A stretch of 64,000 bases of DNA from Candidatus Gastranaerophilales bacterium (GCA_017560095.1 JAFYOU010000027.1:62001-126000); one strand, 5' to 3'; positions 41,565 through 50,767 are shown, counted from the stretch's first letter. The notes: generated from the letters alone by a model not told the origin. Translations and numbers: made by a program.

Positions 41565-42320
41565 ATGAAAAAAATACTAAGCTTGTTTTTTTATATACAA
41601 AATACTGAAACACATAAAATTATAAAAATCTTTGGTATTAAACTCTCGATTAAGAAAAAATTAAGCACAAAGCAAAAAATAGATCTTATTTTTGAAATAA
41701 TAAAAAATATTGATTTTAAGCAAAACCTTATTATGGATTATTTTATAAATGCTTCTAATGCAACAGTTGCAACTGGGCAGTTAAGAAAATTCCAAACAGA
41801 GTGTATAGAATTATTAAAGACTTTTGCAAAAATTAGCGAAGATGCAAATTTAACTTATTGGTTAGATTTTGGTACGCTATTAGGAGCAGTAAGACATAAT
41901 GGTTTTATACCTTGGGATGATGATTTAGATGTTTCAATGCCTCAATCTTCTTTTGAAGTATTTAAAAAAATCGCACCATCATTGCTTCCAAGTCATGTTG
42001 TTTATATTGAAACAGTACCTAGTGGAATGGCAAGGCTTCAATATAAAGAGAATTCTGATGCTTTTTTGGATATATATTGTTATCATGAAGAAAAAAATGC
42101 TTTATGCACGAAGCTTCCTTTTGTGAATATTCATTCTCGAAAGCCCATAAAAAATGAAGTTATATTGCCTACGACACAAATACAATTTGAAGGTCAAAAT
42201 TATTCAGCACCAAATGATGTAGATTCTTATTTAAGGATTAGATACGGTAATTATTCTTTATTACCAAAGAGTGCACATGTTGAAACTGGTCATGTTGCTA
42301 TAAACGAACATTTAGAATAA
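41565..42320 (+). CDS. LicD-family phosphotransferase (first copy)
   Basis: LicD proteins transfer a phospho-compound such as phosphocholine from its CDP form to a glycan. The 251-aa protein has the family core TYWLDFGTLLGAVRHNGF followed by IPWDDDLDV (residues 98-123), the nucleotidyltransferase-like acidic site, and LRIRYGNYSLLP near the end. The N-terminal HKIIKIFGIKLSIKKK is an FGIK element. It lies 15 nt upstream of the CTP-transferase/PEP-mutase fusion and is thus a good candidate to transfer a CMP-activated phosphonate. AAGGAGAAT precedes the ATG. Confidence 0.85.
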   Translation: MKKILSLFFYIQNTETHKIIKIFGIKLSIKKKLSTKQKIDLIFEIIKNIDFKQNLIMDYFINASNATVATGQLRKFQTECIELLKTFAKISEDANLTYWLDFGTLLGAVRHNGFIPWDDDLDVSMPQSSFEVFKKIAPSLLPSHVVYIETVPSGMARLQYKENSDAFLDIYCYHEEKNALCTKLPFVNIHSRKPIKNEVILPTTQIQFEGQNYSAPNDVDSYLRIRYGNYSLLPKSAHVETGHVAINEHLE

Positions 42321-42335
42321 CAATAAGGGGAAAAT

Positions 42336-43655
42336 ATGAAAAAAATATATATAGGTATGTCTGCTGATTTACTGCATCCAGGTCATTTAAATATTATTAA
42401 TGAAGGTAGAAAACTTATTGATTCACTTGGGGGTGGCGAGTTAATCGTTGGACTTTTGACAGATAAAGCCATCGCAAGCTATAAACGCCTTCCTTATATG
42501 AATTGGGAACAAAGAAAAGTTGTCGTAGAAAATGTTAAGGGTGTAACGCAAGTTGTTGCGCAAGAAACACTTGATTATGTTCCAAACTTATTGAAAATAA
42601 AACCAGATTATGTTTTACATGGCGACGATTGGAAAACTGGTGTTCAAGCAAAAACAAGACAAAGAATTGTTGATGTTATGGCTCAATGGGGCGGTGAAGT
42701 TGTTGATATTCCTTATACTGAAGGAATTTCTTCAACTCAATTAAATAAAGTTTTAAAAGAAGTTGGAACAACTCCAGAAGTACGTTGTGCAAGATTAAAA
42801 AGACTTTTAGACTCAAAAGATATAGTAACTATTTGTGAATCACACAATGGCTTATCAGGTTTGATTGTTGAAAATACTTTTATTGAGCAAGAAGGCAAAA
42901 AAATTGAATTTGATGGAATTTGGATTTCTTCTTTAACTCAAAGTGCAGCTCAAGCAAAACCAGATATTGGCTATCTTGATACAACAACAAGAATGACCAC
43001 TTTAAATGATATTTTAGAAGTTACAACAAAACCAATTATTTACGATGGAGATAATGGTGGCCCTCAAGAACACTTTGTTTTTACTGTAAAAACTCTTGAA
43101 AGATTAGGTGTATCGGCAATTATTATTGAAGATAAAGTTGGTTTAAAGAAAAATTCGTTATTTGGAACAGAAGTTTTTCAAGAGCAAGATTCGCCTGAAG
43201 AATTTGCACTTAAAATTAAAGCAGGCAAACAAGCTCAAGTTACCGATAATTTCATGATAATAGCTCGAATTGAATCATTAATTTTAGAACAAGGCATGGA
43301 TGATGCTATAATGCGTGCTAAAACTTATTTAGATGCTGGTGTTGATGGTATTATGATTCATTCTCGACAAAAAACATTTGATGAAATTAAAGAATTTGCA
43401 ACACTATACAATCAATTACCAAATAGAAAACCATTGATTGTTGTGCCATCTTCATATAATCACGTAACTGAAAAAGAATTGGTTGAAAACAATATTAATG
43501 TTGTGATTTATGCTAATCATTTATTACGTGCTGCATATCCTGCTATGGTTAATACCGCTAAATCAATTCTTGAAAATCATAGATGCAAAGAGGCAAGTGA
43601 CGAATATTGCATGAAAATTAAAGATATTATTACTTTAATTCCGGGGGCAAAATAA
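42336..43655 (+). CDS. pepM: Cytidylyltransferase-PEP phosphomutase fusion
   Basis: PEP phosphomutase rearranges phosphoenolpyruvate to phosphonopyruvate, the entry step to almost all natural phosphonates. The 439-aa protein has two domains. Residues 1-137 are a cytidylyltransferase-like domain with [10 protein letters not shown] (HxGH at 14-17), [20 protein letters not shown] and [10 protein letters not shown]. Residues about 150-435 are the mutase barrel with YDGDNGGP (236-243) and the diagnostic mutase loop [10 protein letters not shown] (265-274). The E-D-K-x-G-x-K-x-N-S motif separates PepM from isocitrate-lyase relatives. The fused N-terminal domain probably activates the final phosphonate as a CMP ester. 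The stop overlaps the next start. Confidence 0.95.
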   Translation: MKKIYIGMSADLLHPGHLNIINEGRKLIDSLGGGELIVGLLTDKAIASYKRLPYMNWEQRKVVVENVKGVTQVVAQETLDYVPNLLKIKPDYVLHGDDWKTGVQAKTRQRIVDVMAQWGGEVVDIPYTEGISSTQLNKVLKEVGTTPEVRCARLKRLLDSKDIVTICESHNGLSGLIVENTFIEQEGKKIEFDGIWISSLTQSAAQAKPDIGYLDTTTRMTTLNDILEVTTKPIIYDGDNGGPQEHFVFTVKTLERLGVSAIIIEDKVGLKKNSLFGTEVFQEQDSPEEFALKIKAGKQAQVTDNFMIIARIESLILEQGMDDAIMRAKTYLDAGVDGIMIHSRQKTFDEIKEFATLYNQLPNRKPLIVVPSSYNHVTEKELVENNINVVIYANHLLRAAYPAMVNTAKSILENHRCKEASDEYCMKIKDIITLIPGAK

Positions 43656-44779
43656 TGAATGTAGCTGATTTATATAATTTGTTAAAAGAAAATAACGTAA
43701 GTTGTTTTTGTGGTGTTCCGGATAGTTTATTGAAAGATTTTTGTGCATATATAACAGATAACACTGAGGAGAAAAACCATACTATAACAGCCAATGAAGG
43801 TAATGCAATAGCTTTAGCTTCAGGTCATTATCTTGCAACAGGCAATCCTGCGGTTGTTTATATGCAAAATTCAGGTATAGGTAATTGTGTTAATCCGCTT
43901 CTATCTTTGACAGATGAAGAAGTTTATAATATTCCGCTTTTAATGCTAATCGGCTGGCGTGGAGAACCTGATAAAAAAGATGAGCCCCAACATATTAAGC
44001 AAGGAAAAGTTACAGATAAGCTTCTTGAAGTAATGGGTATAAAATATGAAATTATGCCAGAAGATTTTCAAATAGCAAAACCAATGATAGAAAATGCTTT
44101 TAAGTATATGAAAGAAACCAATGCTCCTTTTGCTTTTATTGTCAGAAAAGGAACCTTTGAAAAGTATTCTCTTAAAAACAAAAAACAAAACACATCTGAA
44201 TTTAAAAGAGAAGAAGCGATTGAAACTGTTATTAAAAATTTAAGCGAAAAAGATATTATAGTTTCAACAACAGGTCATATTTCAAGAGAAGTTTATGAAA
44301 CAAGAAATAGATTAGACCAATCTCATAAACAAGACTTTTTAACAGTCGGCTCAATGGGACATTCAAGCTCAATTGCTCTTGGAATCGCACTTCAAAAGTC
44401 AAATAGAAAAGTATATTGTTTTGATGGTGATGGTGCGTTTTTAATGCATCAAGGGGCTATAATTGTTAATGCTTCAAAGAATTTATCAAACTTTAAACAT
44501 GTTGTTTTCAATAATGAAGCACATGATAGCGTTGGTTCTCAGCCAACATCAATCAATGTTGCAAATATTTCTCAAATCGCGCTTAATTCAGGCTATAAAA
44601 AAGCCTATAGTGTTTCAACAAAAACTGATTTGTTAGAAATTTTACCTGAATTTATTTCCGATAATTGCGCAGCATTACTTGAAATTAAAGTTAAATGTGG
44701 CGCAAGAGAAGATTTGGGAAGACCAAAAGAAAAACCACAAGAAAATAAGACATTATTTATGGAGCATTTAAATGGCTAA
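43655..44779 (+). CDS. Phosphonopyruvate decarboxylase
   Basis: This TPP enzyme makes phosphonoacetaldehyde, pulling the unfavourable mutase step forward. The 374-aa length is typical of Ppd. Visible parts are SCFCGVPDSLLKDF (residues 16-29), ITANEGNAIALASGHYLATG (cofactor-activating Glu), VYMQNSGIGNCVNPL, PLLMLIGWRGEPDKKDEPQH, SMGHSSSIALGIAL and the TPP-Mg motif FDGDGAFLMHQG with NNEAHDSVGSQPT. It overlaps the mutase gene by one base and the dehydrogenase gene by 8 nt, so the three are translationally coupled. Confidence 0.93.
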   Translation: MNVADLYNLLKENNVSCFCGVPDSLLKDFCAYITDNTEEKNHTITANEGNAIALASGHYLATGNPAVVYMQNSGIGNCVNPLLSLTDEEVYNIPLLMLIGWRGEPDKKDEPQHIKQGKVTDKLLEVMGIKYEIMPEDFQIAKPMIENAFKYMKETNAPFAFIVRKGTFEKYSLKNKKQNTSEFKREEAIETVIKNLSEKDIIVSTTGHISREVYETRNRLDQSHKQDFLTVGSMGHSSSIALGIALQKSNRKVYCFDGDGAFLMHQGAIIVNASKNLSNFKHVVFNNEAHDSVGSQPTSINVANISQIALNSGYKKAYSVSTKTDLLEILPEFISDNCAALLEIKVKCGAREDLGRPKEKPQENKTLFMEHLNG

Positions 44780-45815
44780 CTTTGTTGGTAAAAATTCAAT
44801 TAGTAATCTTTCATCAATTTTAGAAAAAGAAAATGCAAAAAACATCATAATTTTTTGTGGAAAGAAATCTTATGAAACAATTAAACCAATAATTGAAAAC
44901 GAATTGTCTGGAGTTGATTTTCAATATTACAGCGATTTTTCAACAAATCCAAAAAAAGAAGAAATTGATATCGCAATTGAAAAACTTAATGATAATTTTG
45001 ATATTATTCTTGCAATAGGTGGTGGTAGCGTAATTGATTTTGCAAAAGCTTATAGATATTACACAAAACAATTAAAATTAATTGCAATTCCAACTACCTG
45101 TGGAACAGGATCTGAAGCAACTCAATTTGCAGTCATATATATTGATGGTGTTAAACACTCATTAGACGAGCCTTCTATTTTGCCAGATTATGCAATTGTT
45201 GATTCAAAATTTGTTGAAAATAATCCAAAATATTTAAAAGCATGTACTTCAATGGATGCATATTGTCAAGCAATCGAAAGTTATTGGGCTGTAAAATCAA
45301 CTAAAGAAAGTCGTGAATATGCAAAACAAGCTATACAATTGTGTAAAGAAAACATTGTTGAATATGTAAATTCAAACAATCCAGATGTTGCTGAAAAAAT
45401 GTCGCTGGCTTCAAATCTTGCCGGTAAGGCCATCAATATTTCTAGAACTACTGCATCACATGCACTTTCGTATAAAATTACAAGTGAATATAAAATACCC
45501 CATGGTCACGCTGTAGCGCTGACGATTGCACAGTTGTTTGAATTCAATATGACTGTTTGCGACAATAATTGTGTTGATTTGCGTGGCGCAAATTTTGTAA
45601 AAGAAAGAATAAGAGAACTAAACAATCTTATTGCATTTGAACCTTGCAAATATTTTTATAGATTATTTGAACAAATCGAATTGGCTTATGATTTTAATAA
45701 AATGAATGTATCTGATTTCAATTTGCTTGTTTCTTCTGTGAATATCGGTAGATTAGCTAATAATCCAGCAAAATTGACTGAAGCTGATTTATTAAATATT
45801 TTTATAAGGAATTAA
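44772..45815 (+). CDS. Fe-type alcohol dehydrogenase (phosphonoacetaldehyde reductase candidate)
   Basis: A group III iron-containing alcohol dehydrogenase of 347 aa, with LAIGGGSVIDFAKA (residues 80-93), IPTTCGTGSEAT (106-117) and a C-terminal helical metal domain. Usual ligands are Asp-His-His-His; here I see D162, then Q166 where His is expected (SMDAYCQAIES), H230 (TASHALSY) and H244/H246 (IPHGHAVA). Placed right after Ppd, it most simply reduces phosphonoacetaldehyde to 2-hydroxyethylphosphonate. It overlaps the decarboxylase gene by 8 nt and ends 3 nt before the second LicD gene. Confidence 0.82.
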   Translation: MANFVGKNSISNLSSILEKENAKNIIIFCGKKSYETIKPIIENELSGVDFQYYSDFSTNPKKEEIDIAIEKLNDNFDIILAIGGGSVIDFAKAYRYYTKQLKLIAIPTTCGTGSEATQFAVIYIDGVKHSLDEPSILPDYAIVDSKFVENNPKYLKACTSMDAYCQAIESYWAVKSTKESREYAKQAIQLCKENIVEYVNSNNPDVAEKMSLASNLAGKAINISRTTASHALSYKITSEYKIPHGHAVALTIAQLFEFNMTVCDNNCVDLRGANFVKERIRELNNLIAFEPCKYFYRLFEQIELAYDFNKMNVSDFNLLVSSVNIGRLANNPAKLTEADLLNIFIRN

Positions 45816-45818
45816 GTT

Positions 45819-46901
45819 GTGAAAAAAATTTTTGTAGAAAACGACATATTAAAAAATGCTATTTGTAAAAAATCTGTTGATAATGGGATTATAACAAAAC
45901 GTATTTTTGGTGTTACGTTCCAATATGTTCATGGGCGCATATATCAGCCGTATATTTCGATTTTAAAATATATTAAAAGCTATCTTGATTTTTCTGTTGA
46001 TGAGATGATATCTGATTTTGAAACAAAATCAAAGATAAAAAATATTTCATCAGAAGTGTATAATGCTGATTTAAAAAAATATTTAAAAATAGTTAATGAT
46101 TTTAATCCTTCTATTCTTAAGCCTTGTGCTGGTTCATTAAGAAAAGTTCAGCTTAGCGAACTAGAGTTTGCAAAAGAAATTATAACTGATATAGAAAAAA
46201 ATACCGATATTAAACCATTTATGGATGATGGTACATTGCTTGGTGCAGTTCGACACAAGGGTTTTATCCCTTGGGATGATGATATGGATTTTTCTTTGAT
46301 GAGAAGCGATTTTGATAAATTAGAAAAATATTTTGAAAATAAATATCTTTGTGTTGATATTTCGCAATGGCCACTTAAAGGATTAGCTTTTAAAAATAAA
46401 CTCAATGAAACGCTTGATAAATATTCTAATCAAATATTTTTCTTTAGAAGAAATACATCTATGAAAATTTTTAGAGGAACTTCTAAAAGTTACTGTTTTT
46501 GTGACTTTTTCCCTTTGGATTATTATGATGATTATTTGAATATTGAGCAGTTGCGAAATTATGCACTGGAAATTCGTGATAAATTATTCGATGAAACAAA
46601 AACTTTTTTCGAAGTTATGGAATTTCAAAAAAATGAATTAAAAACTAATAATTTAACTGTGTCTGATAGTAATAATATTCAAGTTGGATTAGATAATTAT
46701 GATTTCATTTTTTATACAATGAAAGGAATGAGAAGAAAAACTGATATCTTCCCATTGAAAAAACTTGTCTTTGAAGATACCGAGTTTTGGGCTCCAAATA
46801 ATCCGCATGAATATTTAAAGACACTGTTTAATAATTATAATCGCATACCTTATAATGTAAAAATTGCAGGGCATATGCAGAATTTTAATATAATAAACTA
46901 A
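45819..46901 (+). CDS. LicD-family phosphotransferase (second copy)
   Basis: A larger LicD protein of 360 aa. Its core MDDGTLLGAVRHKGF followed by IPWDDDMDF (residues 135-158) matches the first copy almost exactly, but flanking sequences differ, so the two may use different acceptors. The N-terminus contains TKRIFGVTFQ, a variant of the FGIK element. The GTG start has AAGGA 9 nt upstream. Two LicD genes surround the mutase-decarboxylase-dehydrogenase trio, which argues that the phosphonate made there is attached to a glycan. Confidence 0.83.
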   Translation: MKKIFVENDILKNAICKKSVDNGIITKRIFGVTFQYVHGRIYQPYISILKYIKSYLDFSVDEMISDFETKSKIKNISSEVYNADLKKYLKIVNDFNPSILKPCAGSLRKVQLSELEFAKEIITDIEKNTDIKPFMDDGTLLGAVRHKGFIPWDDDMDFSLMRSDFDKLEKYFENKYLCVDISQWPLKGLAFKNKLNETLDKYSNQIFFFRRNTSMKIFRGTSKSYCFCDFFPLDYYDDYLNIEQLRNYALEIRDKLFDETKTFFEVMEFQKNELKTNNLTVSDSNNIQVGLDNYDFIFYTMKGMRRKTDIFPLKKLVFEDTEFWAPNNPHEYLKTLFNNYNRIPYNVKIAGHMQNFNIIN

Positions 46902-46933
46902 TTGTAAGTATAGTTAATGTAGGATGAAAACTT

Positions 46934-48094
46934 ATGGCAAAAATTTTTCAGGAAATAATAGATAAAGTTAGAAATAAAGAGCAATGTGTTAAATTAGAAA
47001 AAAAGATAAATGAATTAAACGTCGAGTTTTTTGAGTTATATTTGCATATGAATGCTAGTAAAAATTTTCCGTATTCGAATTTATTAAATTTACAAGGTAC
47101 GGCAATTTTAGATAAAAGTGCTCCGGAAAATCATATTGAAATGCTGCTACCAAATGTTAACTTTCTTGAATTTAACAAGGAAAATATGGTTAATTTGGAT
47201 AATTATTTAATTTGGGGATCGCATTCTTATAGCAAGAAGGTAGAATTTTTAAAAATGGCTATGTTTTATAATAAACCTGTGAGCTTTTTAGAGTTTGGCT
47301 TTTTGACGAGTGCTGATACTTTTGCTAATAAGAAATGCGATCCTAAATATAGAAAAGCAACATCTTTTGTATATGACACTGTTGTTCCATATTATGACGC
47401 AAGATATCAAAGCAATCTTGAAAAAATGCTAAATGATGACAAGCTAGTTATAACAGATGAACAAAAACAAAGAGCCAGAAAATGCATTGATAAAATTATT
47501 GATTCACATTTAACAAAGTATAATCATCAACCAATTTTTACTCCAGTTATTGGAAGACAAGGTGTTAAAAAAGTTTTGGTTGTTGATCAATCATATGGGG
47601 ATATGAGTATATCAAAAGGTTGGGCTACAGAAGAAACATTTAAAACAATGTTAGAATCTGCTATAAAAGAAAATCCTGACGCCGACATCATTGTTAAAAC
47701 TCATCCTGATACAATGACAGGACGCAGAGGTGGATATTATACAGGTTTAGAATCACATGATAATATCTATACTTTTGTTGAACCAATTAATCCAATTTCA
47801 TTAATAAAATCTGTAGATAAAGTATATGTTTGTACGACCCAATTAGGTTTTGAGGCCTTAATGTGCAATAAAGAGGTGCATACTTTTGGAATGCCTTTTT
47901 ATGCAAATTGGGGACTCACTGTTGATTATCAAAATTGTCATCGCAGAACTAAAAAAAGAACGCTTGAAGAAATTTTCTATATAACTTACATTTTGTATAC
48001 TTATTATGTAAATCCAGACACTGAAAAGCCTTGCGAAATTGAAGAAAATATGGATTATTTACTGAAATTACGAAAAGAATATAAAGGGTTTTAG
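46934..48094 (+). CDS. KpsC/LpsZ-type capsule Kdo transferase, single domain
   Basis: The 386-aa protein matches the Capsule_synth family, retaining beta-Kdo transferases that build the lipid-linked Kdo primer of group 2 capsules. Key segments are LVVDQSYGDMSISKGWA (about 211-227), ADIIVKTHPDTMTGRRGGYY (256-275), PISLIKSVDKVYVCTTQLGFEALM and TFGMPFYANWGLT. KpsC usually has two such domains in about 670 aa; here only one is present. It suggests that the phosphonate-bearing glycan is a capsule-like polymer on a Kdo or similar linker. Confidence 0.8.
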   Translation: MAKIFQEIIDKVRNKEQCVKLEKKINELNVEFFELYLHMNASKNFPYSNLLNLQGTAILDKSAPENHIEMLLPNVNFLEFNKENMVNLDNYLIWGSHSYSKKVEFLKMAMFYNKPVSFLEFGFLTSADTFANKKCDPKYRKATSFVYDTVVPYYDARYQSNLEKMLNDDKLVITDEQKQRARKCIDKIIDSHLTKYNHQPIFTPVIGRQGVKKVLVVDQSYGDMSISKGWATEETFKTMLESAIKENPDADIIVKTHPDTMTGRRGGYYTGLESHDNIYTFVEPINPISLIKSVDKVYVCTTQLGFEALMCNKEVHTFGMPFYANWGLTVDYQNCHRRTKKRTLEEIFYITYILYTYYVNPDTEKPCEIEENMDYLLKLRKEYKGF

Positions 48095-48098
48095 GCTC

Positions 48099-49355
48099 GT
48101 GGTTACTGTATTAGAAACAACCGTTAAGGAAAATTTATGTATAAATTGTGGCTTGTGCAAATTTGTTTGCCCTAAGGACGCAATTATGCTAAAGCCTAAT
48201 AAGTATAATGAATATATTCCATCTATTGACCAAGATAAATGTATAAATTGCGGTTTATGTGCTAAATATTGCCCTAATACTGCAAAAAAGATGAAAGAGG
48301 AGGCTAAAAAAGTTTCATCTTTTAAAGAACCTCATACAAGAGGCTTGGAGAATGCGAATTGGTACGTGGCTTGGCATCGCAATGAAGAACAAAGATTGAA
48401 ATGTTGTTCAGGTGGCGCAGTTACTGCTCTTGCAGTTCAATTATTTGATAAAAACATTATCGATGGAATGATACATGTAGAAAGAGTATGGGCAAAAAAG
48501 GGAGAACTGCATTATAGTGCAAGGCTTAGTGTATCTCCTATGGAAGCTCAAGAACATGTTAGTTCTGCTTATCAACCCATTGATTTTTCTGGTGTATTAG
48601 AAAAAGTAGAAAAGAATAAAACATACTTGATTACGGCAACTCCTTGTGTGATTCGAGGAATAAAAAAAATGTGCGTAGAATTTGAAAAAATGAAAAGTAT
48701 TCGTTTTTTGACCTGTGCATTAGTGTGCTCACATAATACTAATGCACAGGTCATTGATTTCCTGACAGAAATTAATGAACTAGAAGCAGCAAAGACTGAA
48801 AACTGGAAAATAAATATTCGTCATAAAGATAACAATATTCAGGATGCAAACAACTTTAAAAATTATATTTACACCAAAGATAAAGTGTTATTTAATGAAA
48901 ATCGGCATAAATCAGGATGGACCAAAATGTGGCGCAGATATTATTTTGCAATGAATTCTTGCTTGTATTGTTCTGATTTTTGGGGTTACGAAGCTGATAT
49001 TTCCGTTAAAGATGCCTGGGGAAAATGGGCAAATGACCCAAAAGGTAAATCAATTGTAATTATTAGAAACAAAGAATTAGATTCAATTTTTAAGGATTCC
49101 AATTTGTGTTATGAAGTTATAAATTATAATGAAATAAAAAATCATCAAAAAAAAGTATCTGATTTTAAGCAAACATGTGCTTTTGATAAAAATTTTAAAT
49201 CTATTTTTGCTTGGCGCAATAAAAAAAATGATCTTTTTAAACGTGCTGTAATATCCAGAAGTTCAAAAATTTTATATAAAAAATTCGGTTATAAAAATTG
49301 TATAAAAATTTTGTCGTTTATTAATTTTTTGTGTGATTTAGGAGGAAAGAATTGA
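48099..49355 (+). CDS. F420H2-dehydrogenase beta-like Fe-S oxidoreductase
   Basis: A 418-aa protein with two 4Fe-4S ferredoxin motifs at the N-terminus (CINCGLCKFVCP about 14-25 and CINCGLCAKYCP about 47-58). The FrhB/FdhB N- and C-terminal domains follow, with CSGGAVTALAVQL, YLITATPCVIRGI, CALVCSHNTNAQV and SCLYCSDFWGYEADISVKD. Despite the family name, such proteins are common in bacterial polysaccharide clusters beside pyruvyltransferases, where their redox role is unclear. That is exactly the arrangement here: it overlaps the pyruvyltransferase gene by 4 nt. The start is GTG; no clear Shine-Dalgarno. Confidence 0.85.
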   Translation: MVTVLETTVKENLCINCGLCKFVCPKDAIMLKPNKYNEYIPSIDQDKCINCGLCAKYCPNTAKKMKEEAKKVSSFKEPHTRGLENANWYVAWHRNEEQRLKCCSGGAVTALAVQLFDKNIIDGMIHVERVWAKKGELHYSARLSVSPMEAQEHVSSAYQPIDFSGVLEKVEKNKTYLITATPCVIRGIKKMCVEFEKMKSIRFLTCALVCSHNTNAQVIDFLTEINELEAAKTENWKINIRHKDNNIQDANNFKNYIYTKDKVLFNENRHKSGWTKMWRRYYFAMNSCLYCSDFWGYEADISVKDAWGKWANDPKGKSIVIIRNKELDSIFKDSNLCYEVINYNEIKNHQKKVSDFKQTCAFDKNFKSIFAWRNKKNDLFKRAVISRSSKILYKKFGYKNCIKILSFINFLCDLGGKN

Positions 49356-50707
49356 TTAAGCATGATTTATCATTTATTAAGGACGAGATAGCAAGTTTTT
49401 TAAAATCTTTATTCAAATTATTTGTGTTTAAAAAGAAGCACCATATGGATTTGACTAAAAAAATTCTTGTTCTTGGAGGATATGGTTTTGGAAATTGTGG
49501 TGACGAAGCGCAGTGTAATGCAACCTTGAAGGTACTTACAGAACGATATCCCGAATATCAAATAATTAATTTGACTCCTAATGTAAAATATTCAAAAGAA
49601 CAACATCCTTTATATACGCATGATTTTGCTTCAAGGACTATGTTTTTCAATAAAAATAGAAATTGTAATTGTTATGATTTTAATAATTCAAACATAAAAA
49701 AGACCGTCTTTTTAATAAAATCTTTAATAATTATACTTAATGCATATTTTGTTCGTGCTGACTTAGCTACGATTTTTATTAATGCTAGAGTTGCAAAGTT
49801 ATTGTATGAATTAAAAGAAGCTTCCATTTTATATTTTTGTGGTGGAGGGTATTTAACAGGTGATACATGCTCTAGATTATGGGATGGATTTTTATTATGT
49901 ATCCTTGCTAAAATCTTTAAATTGCCAGTTGTTATGAGTGGACAAACTATTGGCATATGGAACAATGCTTTTAATAGATTTGTTGCGGCATTTGCATTCC
50001 GTGAAGTTAATTCTATTACTGTTCGTGATAAAGAATATTCTTTAAACGATTTAGAAAAAATAGGAATTAAAGGGGTTAACCATTTTTATACCCATGACGA
50101 TGCTTTGTTTTGCGATATGTCGGATGAAAAACAAACTCAATTAAAAAATTATGTGACTATAAATTTCCATTATTGGGGAATGGCAAAGCAGGATAAACAA
50201 ATATATATTGATAAAATTAATCAAATTATTAATTCATTACTAGAAAATAATGATTTCGAAATACTATTTATTCCAATGAAAAAAACTGACAAAGATTCAT
50301 ACCTTGATTATATTAAAAAATACCCCAATAGTCGTTTGCACTGTTTTGAATATGATTATGATTTTAAAAAAATTCGTCGTGCAATTTCGGATTCAAAATT
50401 TTGCATAACAATGAAGCATCACCCAATAATTTTTGCTATGGGCGAAAATGTTCCAACTATTAGTTTGGTCTTTTCAAAATATTATCTTCACAAAAACGTC
50501 GGTGCATTAGCTCAATATAACCAACAAAAATATTCTGTTAATTTAGAAGACGACAACTTTTTGCAACAATTTAATACGTTATTTACAGAGCTAAAAAGCA
50601 ATAGGGAAGACGTTATAAAAGTAATTTCAGATGCAAAAATTGATTTAACAAGAAGAAAAGAAAAATTTCTAACAATTGTAGATGAAATATTAAAAGTAAA
50701 TAATTGA
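49352..50707 (+). CDS. Polysaccharide pyruvyl transferase family protein
   Basis: A 451-aa member of the CsaB/WcaK family, which transfers enolpyruvyl from PEP to make pyruvate ketals on sugars. The core begins ILVLGGYGFGNCGDEAQCNA (about 37-56) and contains LYFCGGGYLTGDTCSRLWDG, VVMSGQTIGIW, ITVRDKEYSLNDLEKIGI and the C-terminal FCITMKHHPIIFAMG. The start is TTG with AGGAGG 6 nt upstream, overlapping the preceding stop. It is the last gene of the glycan operon and is followed by a terminator. PEP is also the substrate of the mutase in the same operon. Confidence 0.87.
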   Translation: MIKHDLSFIKDEIASFLKSLFKLFVFKKKHHMDLTKKILVLGGYGFGNCGDEAQCNATLKVLTERYPEYQIINLTPNVKYSKEQHPLYTHDFASRTMFFNKNRNCNCYDFNNSNIKKTVFLIKSLIIILNAYFVRADLATIFINARVAKLLYELKEASILYFCGGGYLTGDTCSRLWDGFLLCILAKIFKLPVVMSGQTIGIWNNAFNRFVAAFAFREVNSITVRDKEYSLNDLEKIGIKGVNHFYTHDDALFCDMSDEKQTQLKNYVTINFHYWGMAKQDKQIYIDKINQIINSLLENNDFEILFIPMKKTDKDSYLDYIKKYPNSRLHCFEYDYDFKKIRRAISDSKFCITMKHHPIIFAMGENVPTISLVFSKYYLHKNVGALAQYNQQKYSVNLEDDNFLQQFNTLFTELKSNREDVIKVISDAKIDLTRRKEKFLTIVDEILKVNN

Positions 50708-50735
50708 AATTTGATAAAGGTAAATGCAAAACAAT

Positions 50736-50767
50736 AAAAGGTTAACGCTTAATTACGTTAACCTTTT
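50736..50767. terminator. Intrinsic terminator of the glycan/phosphonate operon
   Basis: A 12-bp stem AAAAGGTTAACG/CGTTAACCTTTT with an 8-nt loop (50748-50755) followed by T residues. It is A/T flanked, so it can act in both directions. Confidence 0.85.

Noticed and set aside
48099..49355. Archaeal F420-dependent hydrogenase
   Set aside because: The family name is misleading. The context is a bacterial polysaccharide operon and no F420 biosynthesis gene is present.
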